Shown here: piece after piece, positions 8,784 to 17,682 of the stretch
Numbering within the stretch: position 1 is the first letter of the stretch
Layout: each line of letters begins with the position of its first letter
Origin: GCA-003244245 sp963712995
GTDB taxonomy: Bacteria; Actinomycetota; Actinomycetes; Mycobacteriales; Pseudonocardiaceae
Direction: 5' to 3'
Assembly: GCA_963712995.1 (NCBI GenBank)
Contig: CAVQKH010000022.1
Coordinates: 310,001 to 374,000, forward strand
DNA length: 64,000 bases
Made by a program: the position numbers and the translations under genes
Notes under the pieces: generated by a model
Databases searched by the model: none
What the model saw: the letters and a program-made list of their open reading frames with translations, nothing else
What the model was told of the DNA's origin: nothing

Positions 8784-8863
8784 GGGTCGAAAATCATTGC
8801 AGGAAAAACCTTGACAGGCCCCGCTGACCTTCGACACGATTATTACTCATCAAAGGAGGGGGA

Positions 8864-10087
8864 ATGAAGGACATCTCCTGTTTGCCGGATACCGAGGTTC
8901 AAGAAACTGAGGTCCGAGACCGCGCCGCGAATTGTTCGGTGCCGTTCTTCACGCAAGCGCGGACGTTCGAGTCACTGTGGCCGCTCATCCATGAGCACCT
9001 CAACGATGTCATGGATCGCGGCAAGTACTCCCATGGGCGCAAGGTGGCCGAGTTCGAGGCTGCGCTCGCGGAGTGGACCGGTGCCCGGCACGTGGTGGGG
9101 GTCAACTCCGGTACCGACGCGCTGGTCCTGCTGCTGCGGGCCTGCGGCCTCCAACCCGGGGATGAGGTGATCGTGCCGGCGTTCAGCTTCGTCGCGACGG
9201 CGTCCTCGGTGGTGCTCGCCCGCGGGCGGCCGGTCTTCGCCGATATCGACCCGCTCAGCTATGCGATCGATCCGCGCTCCCTGGCCCAGGCCGTGACCCC
9301 GCGCACCCGCATGGTCATGCCCGTCCACCTGTTTCACCAGATGGCCGACATGCACGGTGTGCTCGACGTGGCGGCGCGCCGCGGGCTGACCGTGCTGGAG
9401 GACAGCGCCGAAGCGCTCGGCATGCGCTGGGACGGAACCCATGCCGGGCTGCTCGGCGCCGGCGGGGTGCTGTCGTTTTTCCCCAGCAAGACACTGGGCG
9501 CGATCGGTGACGCGGGGGCGATCCTCACCGACGATCCGCAGCTCGCCGAGACGGCGGCGGCGCTGCGCCACCACGGCCGGTTCGGCCAGACTCTCGACAA
9601 CTTCGCCCTGATCTCCAACACCACGGCTCTTTCCGGTGCCAACAGCAAGATGGACGACATCCAGGCGGCGGTGCTCACGGCCAAGCTCACCCGCGTCGAT
9701 GCGGACATCGCCTGCCGTGCTCAGCTGGCCGCCGCCTACACCGAGCGGCTGCAGGGGGTCCCCGGGATCGTGCGGCTGCCGACGATCGTGCCCCGCAGCG
9801 CGGTGAGCAACCCCGTCTTCTACGTCTACCTGATCGAGGTCGAGTGCCGGGACGAGCTGGCGGTGTACCTGGCCGACCACGGGGTGGAGACCGAGACGTA
9901 CTACCCCACCCCGCTGCACCTGCAGCCGTGTTTCGCCGACCTCGGCTACGCGCGGGGAGATTTCCCCCATGCCGAGGCGGCCTGCGAGGCGGCGATCGCC
10001 CTTCCGCTGTACCCGGACCTGTCTTTGCGCGCCCTCGACCGGGTGTGCGAGGAGATCCGCCGCTTCTATGAAGGGAGCCGGCGCTGA
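8864..10087 (+). CDS. DegT/DnrJ/EryC1/StrS-family PLP aminotransferase (first copy)
   Basis: A 407-residue fold-type I aminotransferase. Typical blocks: GVNSGTDALVLLLRACGL, GDEVIVPAFSFVATASSV, VLEDSAEALGMRW, and the PLP lysine in SFFPSKTLGAIGD. It would transfer an amino group to a keto-sugar, keto-cyclitol or related carbonyl. A very strong ribosome site (AAAGGAGGGGG) lies just before ATG 8864. It is the first of five coupled genes; the next aminotransferase starts in its stop codon (TGATG). AHBA synthases belong to the same superfamily, but no aminodehydroquinate synthase-like gene is present here. Confidence 0.92.
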   Translation: MKDISCLPDTEVQETEVRDRAANCSVPFFTQARTFESLWPLIHEHLNDVMDRGKYSHGRKVAEFEAALAEWTGARHVVGVNSGTDALVLLLRACGLQPGDEVIVPAFSFVATASSVVLARGRPVFADIDPLSYAIDPRSLAQAVTPRTRMVMPVHLFHQMADMHGVLDVAARRGLTVLEDSAEALGMRWDGTHAGLLGAGGVLSFFPSKTLGAIGDAGAILTDDPQLAETAAALRHHGRFGQTLDNFALISNTTALSGANSKMDDIQAAVLTAKLTRVDADIACRAQLAAAYTERLQGVPGIVRLPTIVPRSAVSNPVFYVYLIEVECRDELAVYLADHGVETETYYPTPLHLQPCFADLGYARGDFPHAEAACEAAIALPLYPDLSLRALDRVCEEIRRFYEGSRR

Positions 10088-11232
10088 TGATCACGTTCTT
10101 CCCGCCCGATCTGTTCGAGGCCGACCGGGACGTGCTGCTCGACATCGTGCACGACATCGGTGTCGGGCCGACGCAGCGGTTCATCCTCGGTGAGCACACG
10201 GCCCGGTTCGAGGAAGCGCTGCGGGCCGAGTTGGGTGCGGCGGAGGTGATCGCGTGCGGCAGCGGCACGACCGCGCTCACCATGGTCCTGCACGCCATGG
10301 GTGTGGGAGCAGGGGACGAGGTCGTGGTGCCGGCGTTCGGCTGCGCGCCGCTGGCGAGCACGGTGTGCAACCTCGGTGCCACGCCGGTGTTCGCCGACAT
10401 CGACCCGTGGACCATGGTCGCGGATCCGGACGAGATGGAGCGCCTGATCACCCCGCGGACCCGGGCGCTGATGCCGGCGCACATGTTCTCGGTGATGGCC
10501 GACATGCCCCGGATGCGCGAGATCGCCGCGCGGCACCAGGTGCGCCTGGTGGAGGACTCGGCGGTCGCGCAGGGCGCGGTGCTCGACGGGCGGCCCGCCG
10601 GATTGTGGGGCGAGGCGGGGGTGTTCTCCTTCGTCCAGGTCAAGACCTTCGGCACCGCCGGCGAGGGCGGCGCCGTGGTGACCGATGACCCCGAGCTCGG
10701 CCGCGCTGTGCGGATGCTGCGCAACCACGGCCAGGACGGCAAGCAACGCTTCCTGCACCACCGCATCGGCTACAACAGCCGCTTCGATGAGATCCTCGCG
10801 GCCTTCCAGCTCCACCGGCTGCCGGGCCTGGCGGCCCGCCTGGAGCGGCGGGCCCGGATCGCCGACTACTACACCGAACGGTTCGCGCCGTTGCGGGACC
10901 GCGGGGTGCTCGCACCGCCCCCGGGACGCAACGGCCGCTGCTACTACGTCTACTCCCTGCTCGCGCAGAGTCGCGACGCGCTGGCCGCGCACCTGGATGA
11001 GCGCGGGGTCGCCAGCCACGTGTACTACCCCTCGCCGCTGCCCCGCCAGCCCGCGTTCGCCCCTTTCGCCGCCGAAGGCCGGCGGTGGCCCCACGCCGAG
11101 CAGGCCAGCGCCCGCACGCTGGCCATCCCCGTCTACCCGCACCTGAGCGACGCGCAGGTCGAGCACATCGCCGACGCCGTCTGCGACTTCGCCCTCTCAC
11201 CGGCCGGCCGAGAGACAGGAGAACGCCAATGA
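10087..11232 (+). CDS. DegT/DnrJ/EryC1/StrS-family PLP aminotransferase (second copy)
   Basis: A 381-residue paralogue of the preceding enzyme. Key blocks: ACGSGTTALTMVLHAMG, GDEVVVPAFGCAPLAS, LVEDSAVAQGA, and the PLP lysine in SFVQVKTFGTAGEGG. The two copies are clearly diverged, so they probably act on different keto groups or in opposite directions, a pattern seen in diamino-sugar and aminocyclitol pathways. Start overlaps the previous stop by one base; the end overlaps the next start by ATGA. Full length and all catalytic blocks are present. Confidence 0.92.
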   Translation: MITFFPPDLFEADRDVLLDIVHDIGVGPTQRFILGEHTARFEEALRAELGAAEVIACGSGTTALTMVLHAMGVGAGDEVVVPAFGCAPLASTVCNLGATPVFADIDPWTMVADPDEMERLITPRTRALMPAHMFSVMADMPRMREIAARHQVRLVEDSAVAQGAVLDGRPAGLWGEAGVFSFVQVKTFGTAGEGGAVVTDDPELGRAVRMLRNHGQDGKQRFLHHRIGYNSRFDEILAAFQLHRLPGLAARLERRARIADYYTERFAPLRDRGVLAPPPGRNGRCYYVYSLLAQSRDALAAHLDERGVASHVYYPSPLPRQPAFAPFAAEGRRWPHAEQASARTLAIPVYPHLSDAQVEHIADAVCDFALSPAGRETGERQ

Positions 11233-12191
11233 CGAGCAAGCTGGGTGGCTTTGCCGCCGTCGCGGTGCCACCCACCAAGCTGCGCGCGTACGCCCGATTG
11301 GCCAAACTCGACATCTTCGATTACTACCTGGGCCTGCTCATCGTCTGGTCCCTGCTGCCGGCAGCTGACCGTCTCGACGTCCGGAGCCTGCTCACACTGG
11401 CGGTCTTCCTGGTCGCCGAGGTGTGCGTAGTCGCCGCCACAGTCGCCTTCGACGACGTCACCGGGTACCGCGATGGCAGCGACGCGACCAACTACGGGCC
11501 GGACGCGCCCGCCCGCAAGCTGCGCCGCAAGCCCCTGCTCACCGGAGCGCTGAGCCCAGCCGAGGCGGTGCGCTTCGGCTGGATCGCGACGCTGGCCGCG
11601 GTGGGGGCCTCGGTTGCGGCAGTGCTGATGGCACCACACCATCCCAGCTGGGCGATCGCGGTGACGGTGGTGTGCGGGGCGGCGTTCATCCAGTACTCGT
11701 GGGGAGCCAAGCTCAGCTACCACGGCTGGGCGGAGGTGGTGCTCGCCGGCGTCGCGGCCGGCTGGCTGCTTGCTCCCTACGGTCTGCTCTCCGGCACGGC
11801 CGGCGGCTTCGTGATCGTCCAGGCGTTGGTGTTCGGCCTGGGGCCGGTGCTGTTCGGTGTGTACTCCAACACCAATGACCGGGCCGGGGACTCCAGTGTC
11901 GGGCGGCGTACTGCTGCGACCGTCCTGTCGCGCCGGGGCAACGCGGTCTACATCGCCGCCGTGTCCCTGGCCGAGACCCTGATCATCGTCGGCTCGGCGG
12001 TGCTCGGCGTGGCGCCGTGGTGGTTCCCGCTGGCGATGCTCCCGACCATCGCGCTGCGGGCCCTCCAGTACTACATCGGGTTCCGTCGGGGGGACATCCT
12101 GCGGGCTCGCTGGCTGGGGATCCGGACGCATCGGTGCACGGTCGTGCTGCTCGTCGCGGTGAACCTGGTGGCTGGGCTGGGTGCGTCATGA
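11229..12191 (+). CDS. UbiA/MenA-like membrane prenyltransferase-family protein
   Basis: A 320-residue integral membrane protein with about eight to nine hydrophobic helices. Two polar Asp-rich loops match the UbiA superfamily: AFDDVTGYRDGSD near residue 80 (first motif; the usual leading Asn is Asp) and SNTNDRAGDSSVGRRT near residue 215, very close to the MenA-type second motif. The family transfers isoprenyl groups to aromatic or other acceptors at the membrane. It sits inside an operon of aminotransferases and FAD enzymes without an obvious prenyl diphosphate synthase. The real start is ATG 11229, which overlaps the previous stop by ATGA; longer frames upstream are shadows. Acceptor and donor unknown. 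Confidence 0.82.
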   Translation: MTSKLGGFAAVAVPPTKLRAYARLAKLDIFDYYLGLLIVWSLLPAADRLDVRSLLTLAVFLVAEVCVVAATVAFDDVTGYRDGSDATNYGPDAPARKLRRKPLLTGALSPAEAVRFGWIATLAAVGASVAAVLMAPHHPSWAIAVTVVCGAAFIQYSWGAKLSYHGWAEVVLAGVAAGWLLAPYGLLSGTAGGFVIVQALVFGLGPVLFGVYSNTNDRAGDSSVGRRTAATVLSRRGNAVYIAAVSLAETLIIVGSAVLGVAPWWFPLAMLPTIALRALQYYIGFRRGDILRARWLGIRTHRCTVVLLVAVNLVAGLGAS

Positions 12192-13549
12192 CACCCGATC
12201 TCGATGTCGCCGTGGTGGGGGGCGGGATCGCCGGCTTGTCCGTCGCCTATGCGCTGCGGCAAGCCGGCCGATCGGTCCAGGTATTCGAGGCGGCCGAGGC
12301 TGTCGGCGGGCGGATGCGCACGCTGCGTCATGAGGGCTACCTCATCGACACCGGCGCGGAGATGATCGCGCCCCACGGGTACCCGGCCACCTGGCGGCTC
12401 ATCCGCGAGCTGGGCGTGCCCGCCGTGGATGTGCCCCGCGTCGCGTGCGCGGTCTCGATGTGGCGTGGGGATCGCGCGTATTCCTACGTGGGCCGCCCGC
12501 TCGGCCTGCTGACCGGGGCGGGTCTGTCCGCTCGCGGCCGGCTGGACCTGATGCGCTTCAACGCCCGTATCGCAATGTGGTCTCGCGCGTTCGACCCCGA
12601 CCATCCCGAGCGCACCCCGTTGGGACAGATCAGTGTCGCCGAGTTCGCCAGCCGCTACCGTCGTGAGCTGACCGACTACCTGTTCCAGCCGCTGACCGGC
12701 GGGTTCTTCGGCTGGCAGGCGGACCGATCGGCAGCGGCCGCACTCGTCAGCCTGCTGCTGGCCATCCGGAACACGGCCAACTGGCGGACCTATCGCGAGG
12801 GCATGGACACCCTGGCCCGCCGGCTCGCCGAACGGGTGCCCGTGACGACCGGATGCCAGGTACAGCAGGTCAGCTCCGAGCCCGGTATGGCCCGCATCGT
12901 CGCCGGCGGCGCCGAGCTGACCGCACGCTCGGTGGTGCTGTGCGTGCCCGCTCCCGTCGCGCTGGAGCTGCACGCGAACGTTCCGCAGGACGAGCGGAGC
13001 TTCCTGGCGGCCTGCACCTACGGTCCCATGCTCAGGGTGAGCTTCGCGCTCGACCGGCCGCTGATGCCCCGTGGCGGTCGGTCCACCTCTGCTGTGCTCA
13101 TCCCGCAGGTGGAGGACTCGCTGCTGGGCGCGATCACCGTCGACCACAACAAGGCGCCTGGCCGCGCGCCCACCGGCTGCGGCCTGGTGTCGCTGCTCAC
13201 CTGCCCCCGGGCCACCCGCGAGCTGATCGACGCCACCGACACCGAGATCGTGGACCGGATCGTCGTGCGGGGCGAGCGGTACCTGCCGGGGCTGCGTCAG
13301 GCCACTCGCGCGCACTTCGTGCACCGCTTCCGCCACGGATTGCCGGAGGCCACCCCGGCCGCCCTGCGGCTGCGCGCCGAGTTCCTGCGCCGCCCCCTGC
13401 GCACCATCGACTACGCGGGTGACTGGCTGATGTTGCGCCCCAGCAGTGAGGGTGCCGCCCGCTCGGCTGACCTGGCCGTATGGCGGGTCATGGCCCATAA
13501 CGATCAAGAAATGCGGCAGGTCGCGGGGGCGTCTCATGGACGCGAGTAG
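12188..13549 (+). CDS. FAD-dependent amine oxidase / protoporphyrinogen-oxidase-like protein
   Basis: A 453-residue flavoprotein. The dinucleotide fold is DVAVVGGGIAGLSVAYALR at the N-terminus, followed by the typical GGRMRTLRHEGYLIDTGAE block. A C-terminal YAGDWLM resembles the second FAD-contact motif of amine oxidases. The superfamily oxidises amines or desaturates polycyclic and isoprenoid substrates. Start ATG 12188 overlaps the membrane protein stop by ATGA. The position behind a UbiA-like enzyme could mean that it oxidises the prenylated or amino product; that is inference. Confidence 0.85.
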   Translation: MTPDLDVAVVGGGIAGLSVAYALRQAGRSVQVFEAAEAVGGRMRTLRHEGYLIDTGAEMIAPHGYPATWRLIRELGVPAVDVPRVACAVSMWRGDRAYSYVGRPLGLLTGAGLSARGRLDLMRFNARIAMWSRAFDPDHPERTPLGQISVAEFASRYRRELTDYLFQPLTGGFFGWQADRSAAAALVSLLLAIRNTANWRTYREGMDTLARRLAERVPVTTGCQVQQVSSEPGMARIVAGGAELTARSVVLCVPAPVALELHANVPQDERSFLAACTYGPMLRVSFALDRPLMPRGGRSTSAVLIPQVEDSLLGAITVDHNKAPGRAPTGCGLVSLLTCPRATRELIDATDTEIVDRIVVRGERYLPGLRQATRAHFVHRFRHGLPEATPAALRLRAEFLRRPLRTIDYAGDWLMLRPSSEGAARSADLAVWRVMAHNDQEMRQVAGASHGRE

Positions 13550-15410
13550 GAGTTTTGACGTCGCGGTGATCGGGGGAGGAATCGGGGGCACGATCCTCGC
13601 CACGATCCTCGCGAAAAACGGCGTTAGGGTGCTCTGTCTCGAGGGCGGATCGCATCCCCGCTTCGCCATCGGTGAGGCGACCGTTCCCGATTCGAGCCTT
13701 GGCATGCGCGTTCTGGCCGCCCGGTACGGTGTGCCCGAGCTGCGGAACCTGAGCAATTACCGCAATATCCGGGAGCATGTCGCAGCCACCAGCGGGGTGA
13801 AGCGCAGCTTCAGTTTCGTGCACCATCGCGCAGGGCAATCCAACCATCCGCAGGAGTGCACCCAGTTCCCCACCTTTGCGCCGCCCCTCGGTCCCGATAT
13901 GCACTACTTCCGCCAGGATGTGGACGCATACCTGTTCTCGCTCGCCGCCTCCTACGGTGCGGTGTGCCACACCGAGACGCGGATCATCGACGTGCAATTC
14001 GATCGCGACGGTGTCCGGCTCGAAGCGGAGGGAAAGGGAAAAGAGAAAGGGTCATTTCACGCGCAGTACGTGGTCGACGCCGGTGGACCGGGCGCCATCC
14101 TTCCCAGGATATTGGGTTTGCGTGAGGATCCGTGCCCGTATGAGACGTGCTCACGAGCGATCTTCACCCACATGGTAGGGGTTCCGCTCTACGAGCAGAT
14201 AGGGCCGGAGTGCAGAGCGCACGGGATGGCCACCCCGGTCTCGCAGGGGACGTTGCATCACATCTTCAAGGGCGGGTGGATGTGGATCATTCCTTTCGGT
14301 AACCACCCGATGTCGACCAACCAGCTCTGCAGCGTGGGGCTCGTCCTGGAGCTCGCGGAGTTCCCCGAGCAGGACCTTGCACCGGAGGAGGAGTTCTGGA
14401 GCATCGTCGAACGTTTCCCGGGCATTTTCAGGCACCTTCGGGACGCCACCCCGGTACGGAACTGGGTGCGCACGAGCCGCCTCCAATTCTCCTCGACGCG
14501 AGTGGTCGGCGACCGCTTCTGCTTGTTGCCGCATGCTTCTGATTTCGTGGATCCGCTCTTCTCCAGTGGCCTGACAAATACTGCCATGGCCGTGAACGCC
14601 CTGGCTCACCGGCTCATCAAGGCGGCACGGCAGAAGGATTTCACGACCGAGAAATTCGAGTATGTCGACACCTGGGTGAAACGTGTCTTCGCCTATTACG
14701 ATCAGCTCGTGGCGTGCTCCTACATCGCGTTTCGCGATTTCGAGCTCTGGAACGCTTGGCACCGGGTGTGGATGGTCGGGACGTTGTACAGCGGCAACCC
14801 CGTGATCCAGGCGCTCGTACGGTTCGAGGAGCACCGCGACCCGGCGGTCTTCGAGCAGCTTGAGTGCCATCCCTACCGTGGGCTTCAAGCGATCGACTAC
14901 CCGCATTACTGGAAGCTGTTCACCAGTGCGGTGTCAGAGATGAAGGCGGTGCGCGATCAGCTGCTCTCGCCTGCCGAGGCGTCGAGGAACATCTACCGGT
15001 TGCTCGCGGAGAGCAGGCTGTGTCCCGGTCCGTGGCAGCTGCTGAATCCTGCGGACCGGTGCCCGGCCGGGGCTGCCACGGCGCAACGTGTTCTCCGGCT
15101 CATACTGTGGGGAAGATACCAGTCGCCGGAGTTCATCCGGGAGGATTATTTCAATGCCGGACTCAGTGCGCTACGAGTCTTCGGGTCTGATCTGTTCAGA
15201 AATGGCGCGGACGAGATCCGCCGTGCAGTGACCGGTCCCTGGGGGTACTTCCGGGACGGCTTAGTGAGCCAGAACCAGGACTGGGCTGGCAAGAGCAACG
15301 GTTCTGACAAGAGAGGCGGGTCTGACAAGAGAGGCGGGTCTGACAAGAGAGGCGGTGTGCGCACCAGCGCTCTCAGCCCGCTGCCGCGATCGTCGACCAG
15401 TGGGGATTAG
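13536..15410 (+). CDS. Halogenase-like FAD-dependent oxidoreductase
   Basis: A 624-residue flavoprotein of the geranylgeranyl-reductase/halogenase superfamily. FAD motif FDVAVIGGGIGGTILAT; the following GSHPRFAIGEATVPDSS is the family GES-type block. GGWMWIIPFGN near residue 250 fits the WxWxIP signature of flavin-dependent halogenases. Halogenases usually rely on a separate flavin reductase, and a (shortened) one lies at 17683. The C-terminal extension of about 180 residues is longer than in typical tryptophan halogenases and ends in a low-complexity Lys/Arg/Gly tail made by three tandem 18-bp repeats. It starts 14 bp inside the preceding gene. It could instead be a hydroxylase or desaturase. 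Confidence 0.8.
   Translation: MDASRSFDVAVIGGGIGGTILATILAKNGVRVLCLEGGSHPRFAIGEATVPDSSLGMRVLAARYGVPELRNLSNYRNIREHVAATSGVKRSFSFVHHRAGQSNHPQECTQFPTFAPPLGPDMHYFRQDVDAYLFSLAASYGAVCHTETRIIDVQFDRDGVRLEAEGKGKEKGSFHAQYVVDAGGPGAILPRILGLREDPCPYETCSRAIFTHMVGVPLYEQIGPECRAHGMATPVSQGTLHHIFKGGWMWIIPFGNHPMSTNQLCSVGLVLELAEFPEQDLAPEEEFWSIVERFPGIFRHLRDATPVRNWVRTSRLQFSSTRVVGDRFCLLPHASDFVDPLFSSGLTNTAMAVNALAHRLIKAARQKDFTTEKFEYVDTWVKRVFAYYDQLVACSYIAFRDFELWNAWHRVWMVGTLYSGNPVIQALVRFEEHRDPAVFEQLECHPYRGLQAIDYPHYWKLFTSAVSEMKAVRDQLLSPAEASRNIYRLLAESRLCPGPWQLLNPADRCPAGAATAQRVLRLILWGRYQSPEFIREDYFNAGLSALRVFGSDLFRNGADEIRRAVTGPWGYFRDGLVSQNQDWAGKSNGSDKRGGSDKRGGSDKRGGVRTSALSPLPRSSTSGD
15303..15355 (+). repeat. In-frame 18-bp tandem repeat, three units
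   Basis: Unit TCTGACAAGAGAGGCGGG is repeated almost perfectly three times near the 3' end of the halogenase-like gene, encoding three SDKRGG hexapeptides. The result is a short positively charged tail. Confidence 0.9.
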
Positions 15411-15875
15411 CCGGTTAGACGGCTTAGACGGCCCCGCCGTCAATTTCGAGTCAACTGTGGAGTTGGAGTCGGCTCCCGGGCGATGGCGGGCATGTGAGCC
15501 GGTGCTGCACGCCGTGAACGCGACACCAGCGACATGTGAGCGCCCGAAAACGTCGGTCGTGTCACGTTCACGGACGATACCTCCGGGCAAGCCAGCCAGG
15601 GAACACGCCCGGTCGGGATGGGGCGAAGCCCGGCTAGATCAACTAGATCTCCGAAGTATGAGTTGCGCTCGGTGAAAACCGCGCTGTCTGGTGTTGGGAT
15701 AAGTGAGCTTACGCCCGGTACCGATTCGGCATGGAGGTCATGCGCAGGTGCGGCAGACTGCGCCGCCACGCTCGTCGTGTCTGGGATGAAGCCCAGCAGT
15801 ATCGGGGAATTTCAGCCGGATGGCGATGCGGGAGATGATCTCGATGGTCCGAATTCAATTTCGCCGGAAATGGAT
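15411..15875. other. Intergenic stretch without supportable genes
   Basis: Short open frames here lack ribosome sites and coding codon bias, and I see no convincing gene or terminator. The segment separates the aminotransferase operon from the promoter module at 15876. Confidence 0.6.
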
Positions 15876-15963
15876 GGTACCTGGGGTACTGGATCGGCCC
15901 ACGGCAACAGGGTCGAAATCGGTACGGTAAGGGTGATGTTCAGCTAAAAGAGGCAAGGGTAGT
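15876..15963 (+). promoter_or_regulatory. Cluster promoter module (acyl-activation operon)
   Basis: GGTACCTGGGGTACT palindrome, spacer with ATCGGCCCA, then GGTCGAAATCGGTACGG (15911-15927), GGGTGATG (15931-15938) and a GGTAGT hexamer 19 bp later (15958). The leader to the GTG start at 16086 would be about 115 nt. Confidence 0.75.
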
Positions 15964-16085
15964 TTTCGCTTGACGTTATCGCTTCGCGATGAACGACCTG
16001 CCCCACACCGATCACCGATCACCGATCACACCGCACACCGCATCGCCGCCCGACCGTTTCGACTCTTCGTGAGGAAGGAGCCAGC

Positions 16086-17678
16086 GTGCGGACGATCAAT
16101 CCGGGCACCTTGTTCGAGGACGCCGCCGAGCGCGGCGCCACTCTGTTCCATCTCGACCGGCCGTTCGACATCGCTCCAGGCGGTGGGCTCACCTACGACG
16201 CCGAGCAGTTGGCCATCCTCACTGCCGAGGCCGCGGGATGGCTTGCCGCCGCAGGAGCGCGCCCCGGCGACCGCGTCGCCATCGTCAAGGGCAACAGCTG
16301 GGACAGCGACGTGCTCGCCTACGCAGCGGTACGCATCGGCGCCGTCCCCGCCAAGATCCGCAACAACTTGCCCCCGGAAGCGATCCGGATCCTGCTGGAG
16401 CGGCTCGAGCCCGCCGTCCTCGTCACCACCGCCCAGACCCTTGACGCGGCGAGCCGCGCGGGGGTGGACCTGGCCGCTCTGGCCAAGACGACGCTCAGTA
16501 TCGACCGCCCAGCGCCTGGCGCGCTGTCCCTGGACAGCGTGCGCGGCCAGGCGCCGCCACCGCCGCACCGCCGCGGCGACGACGAGCTACTGGTCGTCTG
16601 CCCCACCTCCGGGACGACCGGTATCCCGAAGCTGGCGCTGCACTCGACCACCACCATCATCCGCCAGCTCGCGCAGTTCGAGGCCCGCCGCTGGCCGGTC
16701 TTCGGCGGTCGGCCCGAGGACACCGTGGCCAGTGCCAGCGCCTTCTCGCACGGCCGGACCTTCTGCTGGACCGCCGTGGCGCTGGCCATCGCGCCACGTC
16801 ACGTCGTCATCGTCAGCGACGACGATCCGCTTCGCGCCGAACCGGTGCTGCGGGCGCATCCCCCGACGATCCTCGAAGGGCTGCCGTCCACCTTCATCCG
16901 CTGGCAGCCGATGGCCGCCAAGCCGGACAGCCCCTTCCGCGACGTCCGAATGTATGTCAGCACTTACGACGCGATCCACCCTCCTGCGGTGCGGGCGTTC
17001 CTGGCCGCCTCGAAGCGACCGCGTGCGGTGTTCGTGCACGGCTGGGGCCAGTCCGAGACCGGGCCGCTGACATTCCGCATCTTCACTCGCAGAGCGCTCA
17101 CCACCCGGGGTAACCGGCATCCGACCACCCGCAACCAGGGGCTGCCGGTTCCCGGCAGGACCAGGTTGCGCGTGGTCGACCCCAAGACCTTCCGTGCCCT
17201 CCCGCATGGGCAGCCGGGGGTGATCATGGCTCGGACCAAGGCCCGGTGCCTGGGCTACCTCGGCGAGCAGGAGAGATGGGATGCGAAGGCCGACGGTCCC
17301 TGGTTCAACACCGGAGACATCGGCATCCTCACCCGAAGCGGCAGCGTCGTGTTCCTCGACCGGGAGGTCGACGAGATCCCCGGCATCAGCTGCGTCGAGC
17401 TCGAGGACGTGATCGACGACCGGATTCCGGAGGTTCTCGAATGCGTCGTCCTGGGCACCCCAGGGCGGCCCCCGCTGCCGGTGGTCGTCACGGGTGACGG
17501 CCGTCTGGACGCCACCACCTGGCGAGCTGCCGTCCACGACCTGCCGGCACTCGACGAGCCGATCGTGTTGACCTGGGACGAGGTTCCCCGGACCGGGACG
17601 GGCAAGGTCCGGCGCCTGGCACTGCGCGAGCAGTTGGCGGACGTCGGCGCCACCTACGGCACCGGCCACTGGACATGA
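16086..17678 (+). CDS. AMP-dependent acyl-CoA ligase / adenylate-forming enzyme (first copy)
   Basis: A 530-residue class I adenylating enzyme. The P-loop CPTSGTTGIPK lies near residue 180, FNTGDIG near residue 405, and the catalytic C-terminal lysine is in PRTGTGKVRR. It would activate a carboxylic acid as acyl-AMP and load it on CoA or a carrier. It starts at GTG 16086 behind AGGAAGGAGC. It heads an operon of five overlapping or closely spaced genes, all fitting activation and transfer of a carboxylic acid. Which acid cannot be read from the sequence; an aryl or cyclic acid is my guess from the neighbours. Confidence 0.9.
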   Translation: MRTINPGTLFEDAAERGATLFHLDRPFDIAPGGGLTYDAEQLAILTAEAAGWLAAAGARPGDRVAIVKGNSWDSDVLAYAAVRIGAVPAKIRNNLPPEAIRILLERLEPAVLVTTAQTLDAASRAGVDLAALAKTTLSIDRPAPGALSLDSVRGQAPPPPHRRGDDELLVVCPTSGTTGIPKLALHSTTTIIRQLAQFEARRWPVFGGRPEDTVASASAFSHGRTFCWTAVALAIAPRHVVIVSDDDPLRAEPVLRAHPPTILEGLPSTFIRWQPMAAKPDSPFRDVRMYVSTYDAIHPPAVRAFLAASKRPRAVFVHGWGQSETGPLTFRIFTRRALTTRGNRHPTTRNQGLPVPGRTRLRVVDPKTFRALPHGQPGVIMARTKARCLGYLGEQERWDAKADGPWFNTGDIGILTRSGSVVFLDREVDEIPGISCVELEDVIDDRIPEVLECVVLGTPGRPPLPVVVTGDGRLDATTWRAAVHDLPALDEPIVLTWDEVPRTGTGKVRRLALREQLADVGATYGTGHWT

Positions 17679-17682
17679 CGCG

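Noticed and set aside
8646..8867. Possible 73-residue membrane peptide before the aminotransferases
   Set aside because: It starts at TTG, has AT-rich third positions and overlaps the promoter module on the opposite strand; better explained as regulatory DNA.
8864..11232. AHBA (ansamycin-type) pathway
   Set aside because: DegT enzymes are present, but no aminodehydroquinate synthase, dehydratase, shikimate-like kinase or PKS genes are seen.
15618..15947. Open frame upstream of the first ligase
   Set aside because: No ribosome site, no motif, and it runs through the promoter module at 15876.
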